DNA from: an uncultured Verrucomicrobiota bacterium
Lineage (GTDB): Bacteria; Verrucomicrobiota; Kiritimatiellia; CAIVKH01
Length of the DNA stretch: 64,000 bases
Reading direction: 5' to 3'
NCBI GenBank assembly: GCA_937996795.1
Contig: CALKUH010000037.1
Location: 1 to 64,000 of the forward strand
Within the stretch, counting starts at the first letter, position 1, and each line of letters begins with the position of its first letter. The translations under genes and the position numbers were made by a program. Below, piece by piece: positions 51,826-60,188 of this stretch. Under the pieces are notes generated by a model, which searched no databases, had not been told where the DNA came from, and saw only the letters and a program-made list of their open reading frames with translations.

Positions 51826-52620
51826 CTAAAATTCGCCCGAGGCTGAATCGACATTATCCACAGAGGTGTTGGTGGCGGGCCCCTCGGACCAGAGGCGGAA
51901 ACTGAACGCGCCCTGGGGCTCATACATGTAGTTCCGGCCCCACGGATCGATGAACGTCAGGTCTGCCGCGAATTTCGAGAGATCGTTGGTGAAATTTGCG
52001 TAGGCCGAATTGGTGCCTGTGCCGGTCACGGAGGAAGGGAAATACCGGTTGTTGGCGAGGCGATACTCCTCCAGCGCGGTCTTGATCTGCTCCATTTCCG
52101 AGAGGGCCTTGCTGTTGGCCGACTTGCGGTTGGCGTAGCCGGAGACGCCTACGATCAGGCCGACGAGGATGCCGATGATGCCGACGACGACCAGGAGTTC
52201 AATGAGCGTAAAACCCGCGCGCCGGGGGGCGGGGGCGTGGAAGGTCTGTTTGAGGCGATCCACCAAGGTTGAGAGCCTCGGGAGGTAAGCAGGCAATCGC
52301 ATGTAGAGTTCCTCCGCCGTCTGTTCGTCGTAGGTGTGAGAGGTCAGGTTCCGATCGTCTTTCATTTGCAGCCAGGTGGCGTCGTCATCAATCCAACCGA
52401 GCTGAAAGGCTGCGCGAATGGCGCCGGCAGGGGAATCCACTTTCAGCCCCTCGGCTTGGGCGCACCGCCGGATCGATTTCCACGCGAGCTCGAAGCAGTA
52501 TTCAAATCGCTGGATGGCCGCATCGCGAACCACATCCGATTTGGGCATGGAAAGCACTTCCCGCAGCGTGGTAACGGCGCGCTCCGAGGTCTCGAGGATG
52601 GACTGGATTTCGAGATTCAT
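51826..52620 (-). CDS. HEPN (HI0074-type) domain fused in frame to a G-type pseudopilin
   Basis: 264 residues. Residues 1-127 form a HEPN/HI0074 four-helix domain with the RX4H site RNLTSH (Arg90, His95), as in HEPN toxins that partner MNT nucleotidyltransferases. Residues 132-152 read PRRAG then FTLIELLVVVGIIGILVGLI, a prepilin cleavage site after Gly136 and the pilin helix. The rest ends in a G-like DPWGRNYMYEP domain. A GTG/TTG pair at 52263/52266 could start a pilin-only product with a normal 17-18 residue leader. The ATG overlaps the MNT stop (ATGA). Confidence 0.8.
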   Translation of the reverse strand: MNLEIQSILETSERAVTTLREVLSMPKSDVVRDAAIQRFEYCFELAWKSIRRCAQAEGLKVDSPAGAIRAAFQLGWIDDDATWLQMKDDRNLTSHTYDEQTAEELYMRLPAYLPRLSTLVDRLKQTFHAPAPRRAGFTLIELLVVVGIIGILVGLIVGVSGYANRKSANSKALSEMEQIKTALEEYRLANNRYFPSSVTGTGTNSAYANFTNDLSKFAADLTFIDPWGRNYMYEPQGAFSFRLWSEGPATNTSVDNVDSASGEF

Positions 52621-52952
52621 GCGGCGATTTTGGCGAGTGTGATGGCTTGCGCCAACGCGTTGCGGCGGAAGGCTTCGGAAACGGCGGAAAGGTCCACCAG
52701 TTGCAGCGCATGGAGTGTGGGCCAGTCTTCCAGCACCGCATGCATGCGGGCGCGCTCCGCCGGGGTTAGCGGATGGTCGCGCAAGACCCCGATATCCCAG
52801 TCGGAGCGGTCATGCGATGCACCCGTCGCGCGGGAACCGAACAGCACAAACGAAACCGCACCCGCCCCCTCCACACACCGGGCGAGGGCCCGAACGACCT
52901 CCTGAAGCACAGGTTCCGTCGTGCCGCCAAGGGCTGTAGGCAGGTGGTTCAT
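52617..52952 (-). CDS. MNT-type minimal nucleotidyltransferase, antitoxin-like
   Basis: 111 residues. The nucleotidyltransferase core is FVLFGSRATGASHDRSDWDIG: GS at 39-40 and D51-x-D53, the GSX10DXD pattern of MNT proteins. No other domain. In HEPN-MNT pairs the MNT protein is the antitoxin, often AMPylating the HEPN toxin. Its stop overlaps the HEPN start, as in such pairs. It opens the pseudopilin operon. The ATG at 52952 is chosen over an upstream one. Confidence 0.88.
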   Translation of the reverse strand: MNHLPTALGGTTEPVLQEVVRALARCVEGAGAVSFVLFGSRATGASHDRSDWDIGVLRDHPLTPAERARMHAVLEDWPTLHALQLVDLSAVSEAFRRNALAQAITLAKIAA

Positions 52953-53054
52953 ATTTGAAGTCCAAGCATACACACGCGCACTGAAACGGGAAAGTGGTTT
53001 TCCAAATCGCGTTTTATCGCAAAGAAAACGCTCTACTTGCGCCCCGCCCCACTT

Positions 53055-53116
53055 CGTCCTCGTCGTCGAATCCGGGATTTAGCCACGGAGTTCACGGAGA
53101 TATTGAGGTGCGGAGA
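53055..53116. repeat. composite GTCCTC / CGAATCCGG / CACGGAG repeat, copy 3
   Basis: CGTCCTCGTCGTCGAATCCG, then GGATTTAGCCACGGAGTTCA and CGGAGATATTGAGGTGCGGA. It has the same three-part order as the copy at 54145. It lies in the 316-bp spacer between the divergent MNT and polyprenyl synthase genes; no coding or RNA feature is visible beside the promoter at 53214. Confidence 0.75.
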
Positions 53117-53213
53117 AGACGGGGCAGCTTGGAGGGCGGCAGGTTCTTGCCGCCCGTTGCGTAAAAGGAGGCGTGGATTTTCGTAAAGGGGGGTGCAAAA
53201 CGTCCTGTTTCCT

Positions 53214-53242
53214 TTGACAGGTTTCTAACCGTGCAGCATAGT
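53214..53242 (+). promoter_or_regulatory. sigma-70-type promoter of the polyprenyl synthase gene
   Basis: TTGACA at 53214-53219, a 17-bp spacer and CATAGT at 53237-53242 precede the GTG start by 26 bp, with GGAGGAAAGG in between. The -35 is perfect and the -10 matches 4 of 6. Confidence 0.65.
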
Positions 53243-53268
53243 GCGCTGTCACGGAGGAAAGGTCGCAA

Positions 53269-54138
53269 GTGAGCAAGGGGCAATCCATTGAGACAGGGCT
53301 GCGGGACGTGCGGGAATTGGTGGGACGCGCGCTGGCCCGCACGGTGCTGGGGAAGTTGACGAATGACCCGGCGACGGTGGTCGGCAGCGGCAAGATGCTG
53401 CGGTCGCGCCTGATTTTCCACGTCGGCCCCTCGGCAGGCGTTCCACACGAGACGCTGGTGCATGCGTCGGCGGCGGTGGAAATGGTGCACGGGGCAAGCC
53501 TGCTGCACGACGATGTGATCGATGGCGGCTACCTGCGGCGCGGGGCGCCGACGTTCTGGGTGGAACGCGGCATTTCCGGGGCCATCCTCGTGGGCGATAT
53601 GCTCCTCTTTAAGGCGGTCGAGCTGATGTGCGAGGTCGAAAACGCGCGGCTCACCCCCCTGCTGGTCCGGCTGACGGGCGAAGTGTGCGACGCGGAATCG
53701 GAACAGGAGCTGATCCTGCGCGGCAAGTCGGCGAATTGGGACAACTGCGTGAGCATCGCCCGGCGCAAGACCGGCGCGCTGTTCGCCTTCGCCGCGGGCG
53801 CGTGCGGCGGGAACGATCCGGCGTTGACGGCGACGCTGGTGGAAAGCGGCTATGCGGTGGGCACGGCCTATCAGCTTGCGGACGACATCCTGGATGCGAA
53901 CGGCACGGAGGACGTGTCGGGCAAGAGCCTGGGCAGCGACGAGGCGCGCGGCAAGACCGCCGTCGGCGCCTTGAGCCCGCAGGAACAAACCGAGGCCGTG
54001 GCGTACATCGACAATCTCTGCCAGCAGGCGGAGGATGCGCTGCAAAACTGGCCCGCCGTCCAGCAGGCCTGGCGCAATTTCATGACCGCCGACATGCGCC
54101 CCGCCCTGCGCAAACACCTCGCCGTCCCCGCGAAGTAA
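53269..54138 (+). CDS. all-trans polyprenyl diphosphate synthase
   Basis: 289 residues from a GTG with AAAGG upstream. The first Asp-rich motif is LLHDDVID and the second QLADDILDANGTEDV, with GKMLRSRLIFHVG at the N-terminus, as in medium/long-chain prenyl synthases. It is somewhat shorter than IspB (about 320) and lacks some N-terminal residues. The product is probably a quinone side chain or undecaprenyl precursor. It is unrelated in sequence to the nqr operon that follows, which has its own promoter. Confidence 0.88.
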   Translation: MSKGQSIETGLRDVRELVGRALARTVLGKLTNDPATVVGSGKMLRSRLIFHVGPSAGVPHETLVHASAAVEMVHGASLLHDDVIDGGYLRRGAPTFWVERGISGAILVGDMLLFKAVELMCEVENARLTPLLVRLTGEVCDAESEQELILRGKSANWDNCVSIARRKTGALFAFAAGACGGNDPALTATLVESGYAVGTAYQLADDILDANGTEDVSGKSLGSDEARGKTAVGALSPQEQTEAVAYIDNLCQQAEDALQNWPAVQQAWRNFMTADMRPALRKHLAVPAK

Positions 54139-54144
54139 TCCCCC

Positions 54145-54229
54145 GTCGTCCTCCTCCTCGTCCCCGTCGTCGTCCTCCTCCTCGAATCCGGATCTTCACC
54201 ACGGAGTTCACGAAGATACGGAGAAAATG
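54145..54229. repeat. composite GTCCTC / CGAATCCGG / CACGGAG repeat, copy 4
   Basis: A run of GTCCTCCTC and CGTCGTCC words, then CTCGAATCCGGATCTTCACC and ACGGAGTTCACGAAGATACG. This is the longest copy of the composite family in the window. It follows the synthase stop. Confidence 0.75.
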
Positions 54230-54316
54230 GGGCCACGAGAATCCGCGTCATCCGCGGTCAAATCGCTCTCCCTTCCCCGTCCCCGCTGGCGTCGTGCGAT
54301 TTTTGTCCGCTCCTCA

Positions 54317-54344
54317 TTGACATGGCGTGGAATGCCGGTACTCT
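54317..54344 (+). promoter_or_regulatory. candidate promoter of the nqr operon
   Basis: TTGACA at 54317-54322, a 16-bp spacer and TACTCT at 54339-54344 lie 58 bp ahead of the nqrA ATG, which has GGAAGGG before it. The -35 is perfect, the -10 weak. Confidence 0.5.
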
Positions 54345-54402
54345 GTCGCGATTTCCGTTTGCTTGGGGATACGTCTGAAGCGGTCATTACGGAAGGGTTC
54401 TT

Positions 54403-55770
54403 ATGGCATCGTTCAGCATTCGCAAGGGGCTCGACATCAAGTTGGCCGGCGCGCCGGAAGCCGCCGTGCAGGAGCTGCCGGACGCGGCGTCGGTCGCGGT
54501 GATTCCCGCGGAATTCGGCCCGATTAAACCCCGCCTCGATGTGCAGGAAGGCGCGCGCGTCAAGCGCGGCCAGTCGCTGTTCCACGACAAGAACCGTCCC
54601 GCGCTGCGCGGCGTCGCGCCGGCGGCGGGCGTCGTGTCATCGATCGTGTACGGCCCGCGCCGCGTGATCGAGAAGATCATCGTCACGCGCGAGGGCGCGG
54701 ATGAAGCGGAGGCGTATCCGCGGTTCGACCCGGCGGCGGTGAAGAGCGCGGATCGCGCGAAGCTGCTGGAGGTCCTGCAAAGCACGGGCCTGATCAACCT
54801 GATCCGCCAGCGCCCGTTCGGCCGCGCGGCGAACCCCGACGCGACGCCAAAATCGATTTTTGTGAACGGCATGGCGACGGCCCCGTTCCAGGCGGACATC
54901 AACGCGGTCATCAAGGGACGCGAGATCGCGTTCCAGGCGGGCCTCGACGCGATGACGCGCCTGACGGCGGGCAAGGTGTTCCTGTGCCTGGGCCCCGGCG
55001 CGAAGGCCGCGGCGCTCGCCGAGGCGCGCAATGTCGAGGTGCATACGTTTGACGGCCCCCACCCCGCGGGCAACACCAGCGTGCACATCAGCCGCCTGGA
55101 CCCGATGAAGCCGACGGACATCGTGTGGACGATCAAGGCGGTGGATTTGCTGCAGATCGGTCACCTGTTGTTGAACGGCGAGACGCCGTCGCACCGCGTG
55201 GTCGCGCTCGGCGGACCCGGCGTCGCGGAAGGCGCGCGCCGCCACTACAGCGTGCGCATCGGCGCGCCGCTGTCCGCGCTGCTCCAGGGCCGCACGGCGG
55301 ACGGCGAGCTCCGCGTGATCCGCGGCGACGCACTGAGCGGCGACAAGACGGGCGCGGATGATGTCGTGCGCCTGACCGACACGGCCTTCACGGTCCTCAA
55401 GGAGGACCGCGAGCGCCACCTGCTCGGCTGGCTCATGCCCGGCTTCAAATATTTTTCGGTTTCCCGCGCCTTCGTGTCCCCCTGGCTGGGCGGTCTCAAC
55501 AAGGAGTGGGCGCTCGGCACGAACCAGCACGGCGAGCTGCGCCCGATGGTGCTCACCGGCGTGTATGACAAGTACATGCCCCTGAACATCATGGTGGACT
55601 ACGTGGTGCGCGCGGTGCTGGCGAACGACACGGAGGAGGCCGTGAAGCTGGGCATCCTCGAGACGCTGCCGGAGGATTACGCGCTCTGCGCGTTCGCGTG
55701 TCTCTCGAAGATGGATCTGGTCGGCATCATTCGCAAGGGTCTTGCGGACATCGAGAAAGAGGGCATCTGA
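54403..55770 (+). CDS. nqrA: Na+-translocating NADH:quinone reductase subunit A
   Basis: 455 residues. IRKGLDIKLAGAPE opens the protein as in all NqrA. KRGQSLFHDKNRPALRGVAP, FVNGMATAPFQADINAVIKG and the C-terminal ACLSKMDLVGIIRKGL are family landmarks. Soluble subunit that contributes to the quinone site. It is the first gene of nqrABCDEF; nqrB begins one base after its stop. Confidence 0.97.
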   Translation: MASFSIRKGLDIKLAGAPEAAVQELPDAASVAVIPAEFGPIKPRLDVQEGARVKRGQSLFHDKNRPALRGVAPAAGVVSSIVYGPRRVIEKIIVTREGADEAEAYPRFDPAAVKSADRAKLLEVLQSTGLINLIRQRPFGRAANPDATPKSIFVNGMATAPFQADINAVIKGREIAFQAGLDAMTRLTAGKVFLCLGPGAKAAALAEARNVEVHTFDGPHPAGNTSVHISRLDPMKPTDIVWTIKAVDLLQIGHLLLNGETPSHRVVALGGPGVAEGARRHYSVRIGAPLSALLQGRTADGELRVIRGDALSGDKTGADDVVRLTDTAFTVLKEDRERHLLGWLMPGFKYFSVSRAFVSPWLGGLNKEWALGTNQHGELRPMVLTGVYDKYMPLNIMVDYVVRAVLANDTEEAVKLGILETLPEDYALCAFACLSKMDLVGIIRKGLADIEKEGI

Positions 55771-55771
55771 C

Positions 55772-56947
55772 GTGAAGAAGTTCCTTGAACAACAAATGGA
55801 CAAGATGCGCCCGCTGTTCCTGCCGGGCGGCAAGTTCGAACGCCTCTATCCGCTGCACGAGGCCAACGAAACCTTCCTGCTGACGCCGTCCGAAGTGACG
55901 CACGGCGCCCCGCACGTGCGCGACCAGCTCGACCTGAAGCGCACGATGATCATGGTCGTGCTCGCGCTGATCCCGGCGACGCTGTTCGGCATCTTCAACG
56001 CGGGCTACCAGCACAACCTCGCGCACAACGTCGCGAACGCGGCGTTCATGGACCACGTGATCCAGGGCCTGCTGCTCTGCCTGCCGATCATCATCACGTC
56101 CTACGCAGTGGGCGGCTTGTGGGAGGTGCTCTTCGCGATCGTCCGCAAGCATCCGATCAACGAGGGCTTCCTCGTGTCGGGCCTGCTGTTCCCGCTCACG
56201 CTGCCGCCGACGATCCCCCTGTGGCAGGTCGCGGTGGGCATCTCGTTCGGCATCGTGATCGGCAAGGAAATCTTCGGCGGCACGGGCTTCAACGTGCTGA
56301 ACCCGGCGCTGACGGCGCGCGCGTTCCTGTACTTCGCCTACCCGGCGCAAATCAGCGGCGACAAGGTGTGGGCGAGCGGGCCCGACGGCTGGACCGGCGC
56401 GACGCCGCTGGGCATCGGCATGGTGCCGCACGGCAACGAAACGATCATCGAGTCGCTGCAGCACGCGGGCTACACGCTGAAGTCGATGATCATCGGCCTG
56501 GAGCCGGGCAGCATCGGCGAGACCTCCGTCATCGCGTGCGCGATCGGCGCGGCGATCCTGATCCTCTCCGGCGTCGGCTCGTGGCGCATCATGCTGGGGT
56601 CGGTCATCGGCCTGGCGGCGGGTTCCTATCTCTTCCAGGCGGTCGGCGGCGCGAACCTCAAGCCGCTGGCGGACCTGCCCTTCTGGTACCACATGGCCAT
56701 CGGCAGCTTCGCGTTCGGCGTGGTTTTCATGGCGACCGACCCGGTGTCCGCGGCGGCGACGAATCCCGGCAAGTGGATCTACGGGTTCCTGATCGGCTTC
56801 CTGATCCTGCTGATCCGCGTGGCGAACCCCGCCTACCCGGAAGCCACGATGCTCGCGATCTTGTTCATGAACGTGATGGCGCCGCTCGTCGACCACTACG
56901 TGGTGCAGGCGCACATCAAACGGAGGGCGCGTCATGTCTATGCCTAA
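55772..56947 (+). CDS. nqrB: Na+-NQR subunit B (covalent FMN, Na+ channel)
   Basis: 391 residues from GTG 55772 with GAGGG upstream. Ten or so helices. The FMN attachment motif (D/S)GWTGATPLG gives Thr at about residue 211. FGIVIGKEIFGGTGFNVLNP and EATMLAILFMNVMAPLVDHY are typical of NqrB/RnfD. It carries Na+ and riboflavin/FMN in the membrane. ApbE, encoded downstream, would attach the FMN. Confidence 0.97.
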   Translation: MKKFLEQQMDKMRPLFLPGGKFERLYPLHEANETFLLTPSEVTHGAPHVRDQLDLKRTMIMVVLALIPATLFGIFNAGYQHNLAHNVANAAFMDHVIQGLLLCLPIIITSYAVGGLWEVLFAIVRKHPINEGFLVSGLLFPLTLPPTIPLWQVAVGISFGIVIGKEIFGGTGFNVLNPALTARAFLYFAYPAQISGDKVWASGPDGWTGATPLGIGMVPHGNETIIESLQHAGYTLKSMIIGLEPGSIGETSVIACAIGAAILILSGVGSWRIMLGSVIGLAAGSYLFQAVGGANLKPLADLPFWYHMAIGSFAFGVVFMATDPVSAAATNPGKWIYGFLIGFLILLIRVANPAYPEATMLAILFMNVMAPLVDHYVVQAHIKRRARHVYA

Positions 56948-57665
56948 AGGCGACGGGTACGTAATCGGATTTGCGGCGGTCATCTGCGTCGCGTGCAGCG
57001 TGCTGCTGTCCGCGGCGGCGTCGACGCTGAAGGCGAAGCAGGACTACAACGTCGAGCTCGACCGGAAGATGAACGTCCTCAAGGCGTTCGGCGTCGCCAC
57101 GCGCGACGCAAACGGCAAGGCGATCTCCGGCGCGGAGGTCGAGCGGATCTTCCGCGAGAACATCAAGGAGGTCATCCTCGACGGCGCGACGGGCCAGCCG
57201 CTGGAGGGCGTCACCAGCGCCGACGTTTCGGCGAAGGAACTCGCCGACCGCGTGAAGCTGCCGCTCTACACCTTCGAGGAGAACGGCCAGGTGGTGAAGT
57301 ACGCCTTCCCCGTCTCGGGCAAGGGCCTGTGGTCCACGATCTACGGCTACCTCGCGCTGAACCAGGACCTCGCCACCATCGCGGGCGTGACGTTCTACAA
57401 GCACGGTGAGACGCCCGGCCTCGGCGGCGAGGTCGAAAAGGACTGGTTCCAGGAGAACTTCAAGGGCAAGCGCATCTTCGGCGAAGGCGTGTTGATCCCG
57501 TTCGAAGTCGTCAAGGGCACCGTGGCGGACAAATACCCGCAGGGCAACGACCACGCGGTGGACGGCATCAGCGGCGCGACGATCACCGGGAAGGGCGTCA
57601 CCAAATTCATCAACAGCGACCTTGCAAACTACGAAAAGTATTTCAGCTTAAAACGCGGCACCTGA
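56934..57665 (+). CDS. nqrC: Na+-NQR subunit C (covalent FMN)
   Basis: 243 residues, overlapping nqrB by 14 bp (GGAGG upstream). A single N-terminal helix (GYVIGFAAVICVACSVLLSA) is followed by a periplasmic FMN domain with AVDGISGATITGKGVTKFI; Thr of SGAT at about 216 is the flavinylation site. GETPGLGGEVEKDWFQENFK is the conserved flavin pocket. Confidence 0.96.
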   Translation: MSMPKGDGYVIGFAAVICVACSVLLSAAASTLKAKQDYNVELDRKMNVLKAFGVATRDANGKAISGAEVERIFRENIKEVILDGATGQPLEGVTSADVSAKELADRVKLPLYTFEENGQVVKYAFPVSGKGLWSTIYGYLALNQDLATIAGVTFYKHGETPGLGGEVEKDWFQENFKGKRIFGEGVLIPFEVVKGTVADKYPQGNDHAVDGISGATITGKGVTKFINSDLANYEKYFSLKRGT

Positions 57666-57675
57666 GGGCACCTCC

Positions 57676-58281
57676 ATGGCGAACAACCTGAAGAAAACCA
57701 TCGTTGACCCCCTGTCGGACAACAACCCCGTCACGATCCAGATCCTGGGCATCTGCTCGGCGCTGGCCGTGACGACGAAGGTGGACACGGCCATCGTGAT
57801 GTCGGTGAGCCTCACCGCGGTCACCGCGTTCTCCAACCTGATCATCAGCCTGATGCGCAACATGATCCCGGGCCGCATCCGCATCATCGTGGAGCTGGCC
57901 GTGGTTTCCACGCTGGTGATTCTGGCGGACCAGCTCCTGAAGGCCTACATGTTCGACATCAGCCGCCAGTTGAGCGTGTTCGTCGGGCTGATCATCACGA
58001 ACTGCATCGTGCTCGGGCGCCTGGAGGCGTTCGCGCTCGGCAACAAGCCCCTGCCCTCGCTGCTCGACGGCCTGGGCAACGGCCTCGGCTACAGCGCCGT
58101 CCTGGTCGCCGTCGCCTCCATGCGCGAAATTCTCGGCTTCGGCACCTGGCACGGCATCCAGCTGATGCCCGCCGGCTATCAGGGCAACGGCCTGATGCTG
58201 CTGGCGCCGGGCGCATTCTTCGGACTCGGCCTGCTCATCTGGGCGCAGCGCCAGATCATCAAGAAATTTGAGACGGCCTAA
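57676..58281 (+). CDS. nqrD: Na+-NQR subunit D
   Basis: 201 residues with six helices, inverted-topology partner of NqrE. DPLSDNNPVTIQILGICSAL, IVLGRLEAFALGN and the cluster Cys residues (GICSALAV and TNCIVLGR) that hold the intramembrane 2Fe-2S site are conserved. 10 bp after nqrC. Confidence 0.96.
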   Translation: MANNLKKTIVDPLSDNNPVTIQILGICSALAVTTKVDTAIVMSVSLTAVTAFSNLIISLMRNMIPGRIRIIVELAVVSTLVILADQLLKAYMFDISRQLSVFVGLIITNCIVLGRLEAFALGNKPLPSLLDGLGNGLGYSAVLVAVASMREILGFGTWHGIQLMPAGYQGNGLMLLAPGAFFGLGLLIWAQRQIIKKFETA

Positions 58282-58292
58282 GGAGCACTGCC

Positions 58293-58907
58293 ATGGAATT
58301 CGTCAATCTCGCGATCAAGAACATCTTCGTTGAAAACATCCTGCTCTCCTTCTTCCTGGGGATGTGCTCCTTCCTGGCCTGCTCCAAGAAGGTGGAAACC
58401 GCCACGGGTCTCGGCCTCGCCGTGATCTTCGTCCAGACGATCACCGTGCCGGCGAACTGGGCGATCAAGACCTACCTGCTGGCGCCGGGCGCGCTGGCGT
58501 GGACCGGCCTGCCGGGCGTCGCCGCGCTGGACCTGTCGTTCCTGACGTTCATCTGCTTCATCTCGACCATCGCGTTCATGGTGCAGATCGTCGAGATGAC
58601 GCTCGATAAGTACTTCCCGAAGCTCTACACCTCGCTGGGCATCTTCCTGCCGCTGATCGCCGTGAACTGCGCGATCCTCGGCGGCTCCCTGCTGATGAAC
58701 GAGCGCGGCTACGACCTCCCCCACGCGACGGTCTATGGCCTCTCCTCCGGCGCGGGATGGGCGCTGGCGATCGTCGCCCTGGCGGCCGTCCGCAAGAAGC
58801 TCCGCTACTCGCACATGCCCGAGGGCCTGAAGGGCCTCGGCATCACGATGATCATGACCGGCCTGATGGCGCTCGGGTTCATGAGTTTCGCGGGCATCAA
58901 TCTGTAA
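58293..58907 (+). CDS. nqrE: Na+-NQR subunit E
   Basis: 204 residues, six helices. NIFVENILLSFFLGMCSFLA, FICFISTIAFMVQIVEM and the Cys-containing VNCAILGGSLLMNERGY match NqrE. Together with NqrD it forms the membrane iron-sulfur site that passes electrons to FMN. Confidence 0.96.
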   Translation: MEFVNLAIKNIFVENILLSFFLGMCSFLACSKKVETATGLGLAVIFVQTITVPANWAIKTYLLAPGALAWTGLPGVAALDLSFLTFICFISTIAFMVQIVEMTLDKYFPKLYTSLGIFLPLIAVNCAILGGSLLMNERGYDLPHATVYGLSSGAGWALAIVALAAVRKKLRYSHMPEGLKGLGITMIMTGLMALGFMSFAGINL

Positions 58908-58916
58908 GGAATTCAA

Positions 58917-58945
58917 CCGGACCTATAAGACCTGTAGGACGTATT
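58917..58945. repeat. GACCTATAAGACCTGTAGGACGTAT word repeat
   Basis: The spacer between nqrE and nqrF contains the repeated six- to eight-base words GACCTATA, GACCTGTA and GGACGTAT, three in tandem, with the partly self-complementary CCTATAAG/ CTGTAGG. It ends before the nqrF ribosome site GGGAG. Confidence 0.6.
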
Positions 58946-58962
58946 CATCGGGAGTCACCAAC

Positions 58963-60186
58963 ATGGACATCACCTATATTTCCGCGAGCGTGGCGGTCTT
59001 CACCGGCCTGATCCTCATCCTGGTGTTCGGCATCATCTGGGCCTCCCGCAAACTGGCGCCGGGCGGCACGGTCAAGATCGACATCAACGACGGCGCGAAG
59101 GTCCTGGAAGCCGCGCCGGGCAAATCGCTGCTCGGCATCCTCGCCGACCAGAAGATTTTCCTGCCCTCCGCCTGCGGCGGCGGCGGCACCTGCGCGATGT
59201 GCCGGTGCAACGTGGTCGAGGGCGGCGGATCGATCCTGCCCACCGAGACGGGCCACATCAACAAGCAGCAGGCCAAGCAGGGCCAGCGCCTCGCCTGCCA
59301 GCTGAAGGTCAAGAACGACCTCAAGATCCACGTCCCGGATGAAGTGCTCGAAATCAAGAAGTTCGAGGGCACCGTGCGCTCGAACCGCAACGTCGCCACG
59401 TTCATCAAGGAATTCATCGTGGACCTGCCGCCCGGCGTGGACCTGCACTTCAAGGCCGGCGGCTACATCCAGATCGACATCCCGAAGTACCACGTGAAGT
59501 TCAAGGACTTCGACATCGACGCGAAATTCCGCGACGCGTGGGACAAGTTCAAGCTGTGGGATCTGGAGTGCGTGAACGAGGAGCCCTGCTTCCGCGCCTA
59601 CTCGATGGGCAACCACCCGGCCGAGGGCAACTGCGTGATGCTGAACGTCCGCATCGCCACCCCGCCGCCGAACATGCCCGGCATCAAGCCCGGCATCGCG
59701 TCGAGCTACATCTACAGCCTCAAGCCGGGCGACAAGGTCTGGATCAGCGGCCCGTTCGGCGAGTTCTTCGCCAAGCCGACGGAGAAGGAAATGGTCTACA
59801 TCGGCGGCGGCGCCGGCATGGCCCCGCTCCGCAGCCACATCTTCGACCTGTTCCACACGAAACGCACGAATCGCAAGGTGTCGTTCTGGTACGGCGCGCG
59901 TTCCTACCGGGAGATGTTCTACGAAGAGGATTTCCGGAAAATCGAAAAGGAATTCCCGAACTTCAAGTTCAACGTCGCGCTCAGCGAGCCGCAAGCCGAG
60001 GACAACTGGACCGGCTACAAGGGCTTCATCCACCAGGTGGTGCTCGAGAACTACCTGAAACAGCACCCCGACCCGTCGGAGATTGAGTACTACCTCTGCG
60101 GTCCGCCCCCGATGATCGCCGCCGTGAACAAGATGCTCTTCGACCTCGGCGTCGAAAAAGAGCAGATCGCGTATGACGAGTTCTAG
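58963..60186 (+). CDS. nqrF: Na+-NQR subunit F (NADH-oxidising)
   Basis: 407 residues. One N-terminal helix (ASVAVFTGLILILVFGIIWA), a plant-type ferredoxin domain with Cys71, Cys77, Cys80 (CGGGGTCAMC) and Cys112, then an FNR-like FAD/NAD domain: RAYSMGNHPAEGN (FAD), YIGGGAGMAPLRSHIFDLFH (NAD) and YYLCGPPPMIAAVNKMLFDL. It takes electrons from NADH. Ends the nqr genes. Confidence 0.97.
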   Translation: MDITYISASVAVFTGLILILVFGIIWASRKLAPGGTVKIDINDGAKVLEAAPGKSLLGILADQKIFLPSACGGGGTCAMCRCNVVEGGGSILPTETGHINKQQAKQGQRLACQLKVKNDLKIHVPDEVLEIKKFEGTVRSNRNVATFIKEFIVDLPPGVDLHFKAGGYIQIDIPKYHVKFKDFDIDAKFRDAWDKFKLWDLECVNEEPCFRAYSMGNHPAEGNCVMLNVRIATPPPNMPGIKPGIASSYIYSLKPGDKVWISGPFGEFFAKPTEKEMVYIGGGAGMAPLRSHIFDLFHTKRTNRKVSFWYGARSYREMFYEEDFRKIEKEFPNFKFNVALSEPQAEDNWTGYKGFIHQVVLENYLKQHPDPSEIEYYLCGPPPMIAAVNKMLFDLGVEKEQIAYDEF

Positions 60187-60188
60187 GA

